This document shows, piece after piece, positions 24,702 to 33,472 of a stretch of 64,000 nucleotides of DNA (the stretch's first letter is position 1; each line of letters opens with the position of its first letter). This DNA is from Undibacterium sp. CCC3.4 (GTDB lineage: Bacteria > Pseudomonadota > Gammaproteobacteria > Burkholderiales > Burkholderiaceae_D): NCBI RefSeq assembly GCF_034347425.1, contig NZ_CP133779.1:2294001-2358000 (forward strand), given 5' to 3'. The notes under the pieces are model-generated. The model made no database searches. It was not told the DNA's origin and was given only the letters and a program-made list of their open reading frames with translations. A program made the position numbers and the translations under genes.

Positions 24702-26690
24702 TCAATCGACTCGCGTATGCAAATCGAGAAATTTCTCGGCGCGTTGCCAAAAATCGACATTGTTTTTCAATGTGCGCCAGCCGTGGCCTTCTTCGGCATA
24801 GCTGATCCACTCAATCGGCACCTCTTTGGGGGCGGCTGCCAGAAATTTTTCTCCATGTATCAGCGGTACCCGTCGATCCGCTGCGCCATACGCCAGTATC
24901 AGGGGTTTCTTCAAGCGGTGGGCTTGAACGAGCGGAGAGGTGGCAGAAAACTGCGCCGCATCGTTGACTTGATCACCGATCATCGCCGACATACCAAAAC
25001 GTGACCAGATGGTGCCGGCCGTATCACTCCAACTGATATCGAACAAATAGTTAATGTCCGTGACGCCAACCCAACTAATGCCGCAGCGATACAGCTCAGG
25101 TTCCTTGATCAATCCCATTAAGGTCGCATAGCCACCATAACTTGCGCCGGCAATACAAATTCGTTGACGGTCCGCATAGCCTTCAGCGATTGCCCATCGC
25201 GTGGCATCGGTCACGTCGTCTTGCATAGTCAGTCCCCATTGCTTCCAGCCCGCTTTGAACAGTTTTTCGCCGTAGCCAGTACTACCGCGAAAATCAGGTT
25301 GCAATACCGCATAGCCGCGCGAAGTGAGATATTGTACTTCGCGTTCCCAGTTCCAATGTCCTCCTCTGACATACGGACCACCATGCACCAGCACGACCAT
25401 AGGGAGCTGTTGTTTGGGGCCGTTTTTCGGTAAGCTTAAATAAGTCGGAATAAGCATGCCATCGCGTGCCTGTATTTTGAAAAAATCTTTCGAAGACATT
25501 TGCTCGGGCCGGATGTCTGCATACCTGTCACCGATAGGCGTCAATGTGCGGGTGTCGGTATGAAACAAAAAATACGCACCAGGATGGACATCTGAAAACG
25601 TATGGACTAAGACGACAGCAGAAGATTTTTCCTCTGGAAGAGAGAGCTGGTTGATGGTATTGGGCAAAGCGGCATCAATCGTTTTTTGTATTTCACGCCA
25701 TTTGTCGGAAAACCATATTGTGGCGGCGGCATCACTTTCATAGTGAATGCCAAGCAATTTGGCCTCATCTGCATTGTAAATAAACCTACCGTCCAAATCA
25801 AAATCACGACTCTCTAGCAGGGCGAGCGCGGGAAGGCGCTGGTTTTTCAAATCGTAGCGATAAATTGCCTGAGTATTTTTTCTATTCGTGGCTTGTACAT
25901 ACAGACTGCCATCAAGGCCGATGGAAACCGGTTTGTATCCCGCTTCCTTGACACTGTCGAATTCAATCAATAGTCGCCACTGCTGGGTGTCGGGATCTTT
26001 GTAATGAATGCCGGTGATATGATCGTTGGTCGTGATGGCGACTCGTACTTCACCGCTTCGGTCAATCAGGTAGCCATTGGCATTGCTGGGGGTGGGGACG
26101 ATTTCGTGATAGCCATTGACGGTATTGAGTTTGAGCAGACTTATAGTGGGATTTTTCTTCGTACCGCTAGCGCGACCGACAAAAATATCATTTGAGCCGT
26201 TCACATGAGTGATATCGACGAAACTGTGCAAGGCGTTGAGGGTGCGAAATTTTCCGCCAGCACTGGTGATATCGGTCGCGGTTTCGATCAATTGCCGGAA
26301 CCCGCTGCCGTCAACATTGACGGCGAACAGGCCGTTTCCTTTGCTTTGTTCGCCAACCCCGAGATCGCGATCACCAACACCGAAAACCAAACGCTGATTA
26401 TTGACCCAGTCGAAGAAGACAACATCGGTTTTGTCGTACGCGGCGACAATGCTTGCTTGTAATTTTTCAATCTTCATGACGGCCAGAACCTGCCGGTCGT
26501 TCTGACCGGCAGCAAGCAGGGCAAGGTGACTGCCATCAGGCGAAAGCCTGACTTGTGACAGTTGCGGATTTTTAAAGAAATGTTCGATTGGGATAGAGTC
26601 GGCGTTTGACATGGAAAATGCACTGAGAGGCGTAAGGAGAAAAACACTGAGTAACAGCAAGCTGTGAATCGGATGACAAAAAGTATTCAT
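24702..26690 (-). CDS. S9-family prolyl oligopeptidase-like serine peptidase (secreted)
   Basis: A 662-residue protein with a signal peptide of about 27 residues, a beta-propeller-like N-terminal region and a C-terminal alpha/beta-hydrolase domain. The nucleophile Ser lies in CIAGASYGGYATL (near residue 517). The acid is probably in YGAADRRVP, and the His in EEGHGW. Such enzymes remove dipeptides or cut short peptides in the periplasm. It lies 84 bases downstream of a large TonB-dependent receptor on the same strand, suggesting uptake and digestion of peptides, though the substrate is unproven. Confidence 0.92.
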   Translation of the reverse strand: MNTFCHPIHSLLLLSVFLLTPLSAFSMSNADSIPIEHFFKNPQLSQVRLSPDGSHLALLAAGQNDRQVLAVMKIEKLQASIVAAYDKTDVVFFDWVNNQRLVFGVGDRDLGVGEQSKGNGLFAVNVDGSGFRQLIETATDITSAGGKFRTLNALHSFVDITHVNGSNDIFVGRASGTKKNPTISLLKLNTVNGYHEIVPTPSNANGYLIDRSGEVRVAITTNDHITGIHYKDPDTQQWRLLIEFDSVKEAGYKPVSIGLDGSLYVQATNRKNTQAIYRYDLKNQRLPALALLESRDFDLDGRFIYNADEAKLLGIHYESDAAATIWFSDKWREIQKTIDAALPNTINQLSLPEEKSSAVVLVHTFSDVHPGAYFLFHTDTRTLTPIGDRYADIRPEQMSSKDFFKIQARDGMLIPTYLSLPKNGPKQQLPMVVLVHGGPYVRGGHWNWEREVQYLTSRGYAVLQPDFRGSTGYGEKLFKAGWKQWGLTMQDDVTDATRWAIAEGYADRQRICIAGASYGGYATLMGLIKEPELYRCGISWVGVTDINYLFDISWSDTAGTIWSRFGMSAMIGDQVNDAAQFSATSPLVQAHRLKKPLILAYGAADRRVPLIHGEKFLAAAPKEVPIEWISYAEEGHGWRTLKNNVDFWQRAEKFLDLHTRVD

Positions 26691-26774
26691 GATGATCTCG
26701 CAATCAAAAGCATATAAGAGACGCTGCGTCGCACCATCTCAATATCGCAGCGTCTGGAGGAGCTGGTTAATGTT

Positions 26775-29669
26775 CTATCGGAAGGTATATTTGGCGATGA
26801 ATTTGAAATAGCGTCCGGTGTTGTTGTGCAAGGCGGATTGGTAGCCTTGCTCAACGATGGAGGTCGTGTTACCGGCCGGGTAATAGGGTGCTTTGGTATC
26901 TAAAATATTACTGATATGAATTCCTAAAGTCAGGTCTTTGAATCCGCTGTAACTGTAGGCAAGGTCGAACGTGGTCCAACTTGGCACTTGGCAATCTGGG
27001 TAATACGCATCGTATTTGGGAACGCCGCCGAGCGCGGTTGCAGTGGCTGGTTGCCCTGATCCATAATGACAAAATGGCGTCGGATAGGTGAGTGTATTGT
27101 CGTAGCGTCGCACCATCGAAACACTATCGATGAAGTTAGCTGTGGCGACCAACTTATGCGGCTCTTTTTCCCACAGCAGTGACAGGCTGCTGCGTAAGCG
27201 CGGAATCTCCTCGACTGAGGTGGCCCAGTCATTGATTCCACCGGCGGTGCCGACGGCATTCCGTTCGAGGTTACCGGCTTGTTCTGCGCGGCGATAGGAA
27301 ATCAGATAGCTGGCATTGAGGGTGGCAGTCAGCTTGCCATATTCGCCCAAATTTTTACGCAGTTGCATATCCAGATCAAGACCACTGACTTCCGTACTAC
27401 CTTGATTGATCCACGGCGTTTTGACGGCCAGCAAGGGACCGGTGCCGGCGACTGGGCGACCGTTGGCGTCGACTAATTGATTCAAGGGGTTGTTATCGCG
27501 GATGATAGAGTCAGCCGGGTAATTTTCCGGATGTTCGAGTAAAAAAGTAGGGCTACTGAGACTGACTTCACCTTCCTTACGAATTTTATAGGCATCGAGT
27601 GTGATGTCCATATCCTTTGTCGGTGAAAGGAGCAGGCCGAGTGAGATACTTTTAGAGGTTTCCGGCTTGAGATCTGGGTTGGCACCACCGACGCCGGAGA
27701 TTTGGCTATTGCAATCGGAGATATTGGCGCCGTCCACCGGTGTCACGCCGTTCGGGCAACGCAGCGGATCAACCAAGCCGTTCACGAAATATTGCGCGCC
27801 ACCGGGTGCGACCTGTGACAGCGCGGGGGCTCGAAAGCCTTCTGAGTACGCGCCGCGCAAGGCCATTTTATCGTTGAACGTGTACTTGGCACCGATCTTA
27901 GGAACGAAATTGGTTTTCAGACCAGGGTACTTGTCGACGCGGCCAGCCAGGTCCATTTCAAAATTTTTCAAGAACGGCGCGCGTACTTCAAAAAAAGCCG
28001 AGGCAACATTGCGTTTGGCATCGATGGCGGTGGTCGTTAAGCCGAGGATTTCGCCGCGCGCATTCAAGGCATCGGGGGTGATCACTAATTTTTCCTGACG
28101 CAACTCCAGCCCGCTGGCGAAGCCGATAGCACCGCCCGGCAGTTCGCCGAATTCCGTGCTCGCTTTGGCATCCCACTGAAGAATTTCGGCGATACCGATA
28201 TTGGTTAAATTGGGGCTGATACTGGGGTCGGCCGCGAGCGCCGCCAAGGGGCGATTTTCTGAGATCAGTGTGCGTAGCGTCGGTAAGTACAATGATCCAT
28301 AACGCGTTTCGGTCCGTTTGGATTGATTCCACAGTACGGCGCTTTCCCAATCCCAGTCGGACAGGCTGCCACGCAGTCCTGCTACGGCGCGGATGTTACG
28401 GTTTTCTAAATCGGTGCCGCCTTTGATATTCTCAAAGCGATACATGATGGCGCTGCGGGCATCGCTGTGAGGATTATCTGGGTGCCCAACAGGTAAGATT
28501 GCTTGGAATGGCGCCGCAAGTCCGCCGAGTAGAAAGTTGGTCGTCGGGGAAAGGCCGTTCATGCCGGGTGCGGGGGAACGATAGACGCGCTGTGAAACAG
28601 AGAAACCGACTTCGCTGAATGCAGTGAGATGGTCATTGATTTTCAAGTTGCCCACCGAGAGTAAACTGAGATCATCGGCTTTGCTTTGTGCTTCGGCAAA
28701 TTGGTCTACATCATAGTTGCAAAATGTGCGGTCGTATAAGAGCCCGCTGGTGATGTTATTGGCAGGCCCACCGACGATCAGCCGCTCAGGATTGCAGTTG
28801 GTTTGATTAATCACCGTTGGCCCGGTAGACAAAAATGCGTTGGCCCCCGCTTCCTTTTCCCGAAAAAAGAACGCTTGGTTCGAGACACTGCTGCTATAGG
28901 GATTGAGGCGGAAATTCATATCCGCATACTGAGCGGCTTGGATGTCGTTCGAGCCTTGGCGCGTGCTGGTCGCTGCTCTTTGTGAGTAATCGAGCGCAAA
29001 CAGGATATTGTAACCAGCGCTGCCCAGATCGCCGAAGCCGATCGCTCCATTGAGGTTTTGTCGGCCGAATTCGCGGTCGTCGTTGGCGCTGATGCTGGTC
29101 GAAATTTCGCCTGCTTTATAATCGCGTTTGGTGATGAAATTGATGACCCCGGCTACCGCATCGGAACCATAGACGGCGGAGGCGCCGTCTTTGAAAATTT
29201 CTACTCGTTCGAGCATGGAGATTGGGATGCTGTTGAGGTCGTATAAGGTCGATTGACCGTTGTTTGGATTGGCATAGGCAGACGGCGTCATGCGTCGGCC
29301 ATTTAATAAAATCAGTGTTGAGGTCGAGCCGAGACCGCGCAACGAGGCGGTAGCAACCCCGCGTGAAAAACCATTTTGATCGGGGCTGTCATTAAAACCG
29401 CCGACACCAAGTGAGGGTATTTTTTTGAGTAATTCAGCGACCGTCGAGGCACCACTATTGCGTATCTCTTGCGCCGAAATAGTTTGTATCGGCGAGGTAC
29501 CCTCTTTACTGACGCGCTTGATATTCGAGCCGGTCACCTCGACGCGGTGCGGCTTGTCGTTGTCATCGAGTTCTTCGGCCACGGCCATGCCGCTGCCTAG
29601 CAGCGATCCGGTCAAGATACTGATGGCCACGCCGATTGGATGTGGCCTGGTTTTGAAATGGGTATGCAT
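26775..29669 (-). CDS. Large TonB-dependent receptor (oligopeptide or glycan type)
   Basis: A 964-residue outer-membrane receptor. ATG 29669 is the start because GAGGAA precedes it and a signal peptide follows (ISILTGSLLGSGMAVAEE); the frame is open further up without such a site. The plug shows VEVTGSNIKRVSKEGTSPIQ, TVAELLKKIPS, SLRGLGSTSTLILLNGRRM and AVYGSDAVAGVINFIT. The barrel ends KFIAKYTFR with the terminal aromatic signature. This subclass is common in Xanthomonas- and Sphingomonas-like scavengers and is unlike the siderophore receptor at 3001. It is followed by a secreted S9 peptidase, suggesting peptide import. Confidence 0.92.
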   Translation of the reverse strand: MHTHFKTRPHPIGVAISILTGSLLGSGMAVAEELDDNDKPHRVEVTGSNIKRVSKEGTSPIQTISAQEIRNSGASTVAELLKKIPSLGVGGFNDSPDQNGFSRGVATASLRGLGSTSTLILLNGRRMTPSAYANPNNGQSTLYDLNSIPISMLERVEIFKDGASAVYGSDAVAGVINFITKRDYKAGEISTSISANDDREFGRQNLNGAIGFGDLGSAGYNILFALDYSQRAATSTRQGSNDIQAAQYADMNFRLNPYSSSVSNQAFFFREKEAGANAFLSTGPTVINQTNCNPERLIVGGPANNITSGLLYDRTFCNYDVDQFAEAQSKADDLSLLSVGNLKINDHLTAFSEVGFSVSQRVYRSPAPGMNGLSPTTNFLLGGLAAPFQAILPVGHPDNPHSDARSAIMYRFENIKGGTDLENRNIRAVAGLRGSLSDWDWESAVLWNQSKRTETRYGSLYLPTLRTLISENRPLAALAADPSISPNLTNIGIAEILQWDAKASTEFGELPGGAIGFASGLELRQEKLVITPDALNARGEILGLTTTAIDAKRNVASAFFEVRAPFLKNFEMDLAGRVDKYPGLKTNFVPKIGAKYTFNDKMALRGAYSEGFRAPALSQVAPGGAQYFVNGLVDPLRCPNGVTPVDGANISDCNSQISGVGGANPDLKPETSKSISLGLLLSPTKDMDITLDAYKIRKEGEVSLSSPTFLLEHPENYPADSIIRDNNPLNQLVDANGRPVAGTGPLLAVKTPWINQGSTEVSGLDLDMQLRKNLGEYGKLTATLNASYLISYRRAEQAGNLERNAVGTAGGINDWATSVEEIPRLRSSLSLLWEKEPHKLVATANFIDSVSMVRRYDNTLTYPTPFCHYGSGQPATATALGGVPKYDAYYPDCQVPSWTTFDLAYSYSGFKDLTLGIHISNILDTKAPYYPAGNTTSIVEQGYQSALHNNTGRYFKFIAKYTFR

Positions 29670-30046
29670 GATGAGTTCCTCAGTGAGTACATGGCAATAG
29701 CGAAGTGATAATCGGCTGGGCTGGAGTTTTTTCGGCAGCTCAAAACATGCTCGCCGCCCGATGAAAATGAAAAAAAGAAATTCACAACTCAATTCCGAAT
29801 GAAAATAATTTATCCTAAATAAGCGTTGATGATTTCTATCTGCCAAGTTTTTGTTGTTTTTTAACTTCATATTGCGAAAAAATGGTCATTTTCTGCATGA
29901 TATTGTTGCTTTGTGTCATTTCTCAGTTTTTCAATTTATCTTTTAAAAGTGAAATTATGCGCGGCGGGCTTGTTGCTTTTGGCCTGCGGTGCCGGGCTGA
30001 GGCGGCTATAATTGCGCCTCTATAGCCACACTTGTGAGAATTGAAT
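29670..30046. other. Divergent intergenic region between the TonB receptor and ybaK
   Basis: About 380 A+T-rich bases with no supported gene. A TATAAT at 30007-30012 is a likely -10 element for ybaK, but no good -35 is visible. The receptor promoter on the minus strand was not identified. Confidence 0.5.
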
Positions 30047-30538
30047 TTGGCAAAAAAAGAACACGTATCGATGACGCCGGCGACGCAATTTCTACGCGCC
30101 CAGCAGGCACTGTTCAGTGAACACCCGTATGCCTATGAAGAGCACGGCGGGACGGCGGTGTCGGCGCGCGAGCTCGGAGTGGCCGAGCATATTGTGATCA
30201 AGACTTTAGTGATGCAAGACGAAGTGGCCAAGCCGCTGATCGTGCTCATGCACGGCGACTGCAAGGTATCGACGAAGAATCTGGCGCGTCAGATCGGCTG
30301 CAAGGCGATTGCGCCGTGTCAGCCCGAAGTTGCACAAAAACATTCCGGCTATCTGGTCGGTGGCACTTCGCCGTTTGCCACTAGGAAAAAATTGCCGGTA
30401 TATGTGGAGAGCAGCATTCTGGAGTTGGAAAAAATTTACATCAACGGCGGACAACGTGGCTATTTAATCGGTATCGCACCAGCTTTGTTAATCAGTCTGC
30501 TGCACGCCACGCCAGTGTCGTGTGCGTTGGGAGAGTGA
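30047..30538 (+). CDS. ybaK: Cys-tRNA(Pro)/Cys-tRNA(Cys) deacylase YbaK
   Basis: A trans-editing enzyme that hydrolyses Cys wrongly attached to tRNA-Pro. It has 163 residues with the YbaK/EbsC fold: TPATQFLRAQQ at the start, ELGVAEHIVIKTLV carrying the catalytic Lys, VGGTSPFATRKKLPVYVE (the GxxSPF loop) and NGGQRGYLIGI near the end. The start is taken as TTG 30047 because AKKEHVS...TPATQF is conserved in related proteins; an upstream TTG at 30041 and an ATG at 30071 are alternatives. Confidence 0.93.
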   Translation: MAKKEHVSMTPATQFLRAQQALFSEHPYAYEEHGGTAVSARELGVAEHIVIKTLVMQDEVAKPLIVLMHGDCKVSTKNLARQIGCKAIAPCQPEVAQKHSGYLVGGTSPFATRKKLPVYVESSILELEKIYINGGQRGYLIGIAPALLISLLHATPVSCALGE

Positions 30539-30613
30539 CAATGGGGTGGGATGCGGGGCGCTGTTATCACGTGTCGACGCGATTGATATCCAGACGCGTC
30601 AGGCTCTGTGTTT

Positions 30614-30636
30614 CCTTGGCAAACACCAAGGTTTTC
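30614..30636 (+). terminator. Weak terminator candidate after ybaK
   Basis: CCTTGG and CCAAGG flank a 6-base loop and are followed by TTTTCT. The stem is short, so efficiency is doubtful. Confidence 0.35.
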
Positions 30637-30642
30637 TGAGTG

Positions 30643-31122
30643 TTACTTCGCAAGCAGTCCGGTTGCATAAAGTAGTGGAATAACTGATGCAGGAAAGTTG
30701 CAAACGGAATGTATATAAAAACCAAGAAAAAAGGCGTATTTGGGATTCTTCTTGAAATGGGTTAAATACACTGCTGCAATGATATAAAAAAGACCGAACG
30801 AAAAAAAAGATCTCCTCGGAGCATGTAGTGCAGCAGCAATTGCTGCTGCAATGAAGGCAGTCATTTTGGGATTGCTGTCGGCGTATAATTTTAATGCAGA
30901 AGTGAAAATGAAGTTTTCAATCAGCGGGGCTACTACGGCACCAAACCCTAGTGAACCTAAAGCTCGTATGGGTGTTGTGCTTAACTCTTCATCCAATGAT
31001 TGGTCTGAAAAGAAAATTATTACAGCTGCCACAACAGCGCTGTACCAAAGTGCCGCGTAAAGTATGGCAGTAGCAGCATAGTTCAACTTGTTAATGGACG
31101 CATTAAAAAGTGATAGTTGCAT
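30643..31122 (-). CDS. CPBP-like membrane protein, probable bacteriocin immunity partner
   Basis: A 159-residue hydrophobic protein with four or five membrane segments. It keeps parts of the CPBP (CAAX protease and bacteriocin-processing) motifs: APLIENFIFTS in place of EExxxR, AALHAPR for the second motif His, and FYIHSVCNFPA for HxxxN. The second Glu and the Arg of motif 1 are missing, so protease activity is doubtful. CPBP proteins are known as self-immunity factors beside class II bacteriocin genes. It starts 86 bases downstream of a double-glycine peptide gene on the same strand. Immunity is therefore the favoured but untested role. Confidence 0.65.
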   Translation of the reverse strand: MQLSLFNASINKLNYAATAILYAALWYSAVVAAVIIFFSDQSLDEELSTTPIRALGSLGFGAVVAPLIENFIFTSALKLYADSNPKMTAFIAAAIAAALHAPRRSFFSFGLFYIIAAVYLTHFKKNPKYAFFLGFYIHSVCNFPASVIPLLYATGLLAK

Positions 31123-31208
31123 AAGCTATAATAGACAATACTGGCAAAATTCATTAACTGAAATTGAATTCGCTCCAATAGTCACGTACCCGCTTATCAG
31201 CTTACTGT

Positions 31209-31388
31209 TCACCCCAGCTTACCCATGGTATCCATACGGCCGCCAATTCCGGCACCGGAATTACACCAGCTAACAAATCCACCTACTGCCATATTCATGG
31301 CCTCGCCAAAAATGTAACCTGGGAATAGTTGTCCACCTATGGTGCCACCTACGACAGATTCGATTTGTTCTATGTTCAGTTCTTGCAT
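31209..31388 (-). CDS. Class II bacteriocin-like double-glycine peptide precursor
   Basis: A 59-codon gene not recognisable by size alone but strongly supported by content. It begins MQELNIEQIESVVGG, a textbook double-glycine leader: polar start, the hydrophobic positions of xELxxxxIxxVxGG, and cleavage after GG at residue 15. The 44-residue remainder is Gly-rich (about 13 Gly), amphipathic, with one Cys (FVSWCNSGAG), resembling class II bacteriocin or microcin cores with GxxxG-like spacing. GGAAG lies about 7 bases before the ATG. No C39-peptidase transporter is nearby, so export would rely on a distant system. The next gene downstream is CPBP-like. Confidence 0.72.
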   Translation of the reverse strand: MQELNIEQIESVVGGTIGGQLFPGYIFGEAMNMAVGGFVSWCNSGAGIGGRMDTMGKLG

Positions 31389-31746
31389 TTTGATCTTCCA
31401 GAAAAGTTTTAAAAGTCTGCCGGAATACGTCTTGCAAAGGCCAATATAGAATTACAAAAAGAAATTGACATGTCAATATGCTTTTGGGAAAGTTCCAGTC
31501 ATTCAATTATTGACGGCATTTTGATGCAAAATCCCTTCGCTCTGGCATCTGCTCTCAGTTTCGTCATCGATGTCAATGTGCGTCAAGGTTCAGCAAAGCA
31601 GCATGTTTGAGGAGCCAGCATCCTACTGTTCTGGGGTAGAATTCGCTCTCGGCAAGCTGTATTCGTGCTAACAGTCTGTCGGACTTAACCGTAATCGGCT
31701 GCAAAATTCAGGCTAGCAGCCTAACCGGACACCATCGAGGAAACCT
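31389..31746. other. Intergenic region between the peptide gene and plsY
   Basis: About 360 bases without a supported gene. It must contain the promoter of the peptide gene on the minus strand, probably near the palindrome at 31464-31477, and that of plsY on the plus strand. No strong -35/-10 pair with standard spacing was found. Confidence 0.5.
31464..31477. promoter_or_regulatory. Perfect palindrome upstream of the bacteriocin-like gene
   Basis: ATTGACATGTCAAT is a perfect 14-base palindrome 76 bases upstream of the peptide start. It includes TTGACA on the minus strand, so it could be a -35 element inside an operator. Confidence 0.45.
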
Positions 31747-32352
31747 ATGAATACTGTTTTGGCGGTCATCGCCGCTTATCTGATCGGCTCACTGTCGTTT
31801 GCAGTAGTGGTCAGTAAATTGTTCGGCTTGTCCGATCCGCGTACTTACGGTTCGAAAAATCCCGGTGCCACGAATGTGCTGCGCAGCGGTAACAAGGCAG
31901 CGGCGGTGCTGACCTTGCTCGGTGATGCGTTCAAGGGTTGGTTCGCAGTTTGGTTGGCACTGCGCTATCAAAATGAATTCGGGCTGGAGGCCGGTGCCGT
32001 GGCACTGGTTGCCTTGGCGGTGTTTTTCGGCCATTTGTGGCCGGTATTTTTCAAGTTCGTCGGCGGCAAAGGAGTGGCGACTGCTGCCGGTGTATTACTC
32101 GGCATTAATGTTTGGCTTGGTGTCGCCACGCTGGTGACCTGGGCGGCGGTGGCGTTTGCCTTCCGCTATTCTTCACTGGCCGCACTGATTGCCGCTATTT
32201 TTGCGCCTTTGTATTACGGCTTTTTGTTCGGCAATAATGAAATGATGCTGGCTGTGTCGGCCATGAGTGTATTGCTCGTGTATCGGCATCGTCAAAATAT
32301 CGGCAATCTGCTTGCCGGTAAGGAAAGTCGTTTGGGCAGCAAAAAAAAATAG
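31747..32352 (+). CDS. plsY: Acyl-phosphate:glycerol-3-phosphate acyltransferase PlsY
   Basis: PlsY makes lysophosphatidic acid from acyl-phosphate and glycerol-3-phosphate, the first step of phospholipid synthesis in the inner membrane. The 201-residue protein has five or more membrane segments and the three family motifs: [21 protein letters not shown] and [24 protein letters not shown] precedes the ATG. It converges on tsaD with 30 bases between the stops. Confidence 0.96.
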   Translation: MNTVLAVIAAYLIGSLSFAVVVSKLFGLSDPRTYGSKNPGATNVLRSGNKAAAVLTLLGDAFKGWFAVWLALRYQNEFGLEAGAVALVALAVFFGHLWPVFFKFVGGKGVATAAGVLLGINVWLGVATLVTWAAVAFAFRYSSLAALIAAIFAPLYYGFLFGNNEMMLAVSAMSVLLVYRHRQNIGNLLAGKESRLGSKKK

Positions 32353-32382
32353 AGTTTCCTTAGGCCGCCCAAGCCAGCAGCC

Positions 32383-33411
32383 TCAGGCTGCCGTCAATTC
32401 TTGCAGCGGCCAGCGTGGCCGCACATTAAAGCCATAGTCGCGCGTTGCCAAGGCGGGGTTTTGCTGCAGCCGCATGGCACCGGCGAAGGCGATCATGGCA
32501 CCGTTGTCGGTACAAAATTCCAATTCCGGATAAAACACGCGGAAACGTTTTTTCGCTCCTGCCGCATTGAGCGAGGCGCGCAACTGGCGGTTGGCACCGA
32601 CGCCGCCGGCGATCACCAGTCTTTGCAAACCGCTTTGTTTCATCGCCGTTACACATTTGGCTGTCAAGACATCGATGATGGCATCGACAAAGCCGCGTGC
32701 GACATTGGCTTTATCGACTTCACTCAGTGCGTCCGGATATTTTTTGACGGCCGTCAGAACCGCGGTCTTGAGGCCGGAAAAACTGAAGTTGAAATCTTTC
32801 GAGTGCAACATCGGACGTGGAAACTGATGCACACTGGGGTCGCCTTGTTCGGCCAGCAGAGAAATCGCCGGACCGCCCGGATAATCTAAACCGAGTAACT
32901 TGGCTGATTTGTCGAAGGCTTCGCCGGCGGCGTCGTCCAGAGTTTCACCGAGCAGCGTATAGCGACCAACGCCGTCGACCCGCATCAACTGCGTATGACC
33001 GCCAGATACCAACAAGGCAATAAAGGGAAACGCCGGCGGTGTGCTGGCCAAGAGCGGCGAGAGTAAGTGGCCTTCGAGGTGGTGCACGCCCAGTACTGGT
33101 CGATCAAGCGCCATCCCCAGACCGCAGGCGAACGAGGCCCCGACCAGCAGTGCCCCAGCCAGCCCCGGCCCTTGGGTATAGGCGACGGCATCGATGGCGT
33201 GGCGCTCGATGGCGGCCTCGCGCAAGACTTGTTCGAGCAAGGGCAGGGTGCGGCGGATATGGTCGCGTGAGGCCAGTTCCGGCACCACGCCGCCGTATTC
33301 CTGGTGCATCGCGATTTGCGAATGCAGTGCGTGCGCCAGTAAGCCGCGCTCGGTATCGTACAGGGCCAGTCCGGTTTCATCGCAGGAAGATTCAACGCCG
33401 AGAACTATCAT
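32383..33411 (-). CDS. tsaD: tRNA N6-adenosine threonylcarbamoyltransferase TsaD
   Basis: TsaD transfers the threonylcarbamoyl group to adenosine 37 of tRNA (t6A), working with TsaB and TsaE. It has 342 residues of the ASKHA fold: [14 protein letters not shown] at the start, [11 protein letters not shown] with the metal-binding His pair near residue 107, [30 protein letters not shown] and [13 protein letters not shown]. It is a single gene on the minus strand. Its partner tsaE is at 15932-16417. Confidence 0.97.
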   Translation of the reverse strand: MIVLGVESSCDETGLALYDTERGLLAHALHSQIAMHQEYGGVVPELASRDHIRRTLPLLEQVLREAAIERHAIDAVAYTQGPGLAGALLVGASFACGLGMALDRPVLGVHHLEGHLLSPLLASTPPAFPFIALLVSGGHTQLMRVDGVGRYTLLGETLDDAAGEAFDKSAKLLGLDYPGGPAISLLAEQGDPSVHQFPRPMLHSKDFNFSFSGLKTAVLTAVKKYPDALSEVDKANVARGFVDAIIDVLTAKCVTAMKQSGLQRLVIAGGVGANRQLRASLNAAGAKKRFRVFYPELEFCTDNGAMIAFAGAMRLQQNPALATRDYGFNVRPRWPLQELTAA

Positions 33412-33472
33412 GATGCAACTTTACAAAGTGAAGTGAGACCGCGCAGCGTGCTGCGCGGCGGTGAAGGCGTGA

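Noticed and set aside
31270..31506. 78-codon open frame on the minus strand overlapping the peptide gene
   Set aside because: It has no ribosome site, and its Arg/His-rich C-terminus reads the peptide gene in the wrong frame; the 59-codon frame is far better supported.
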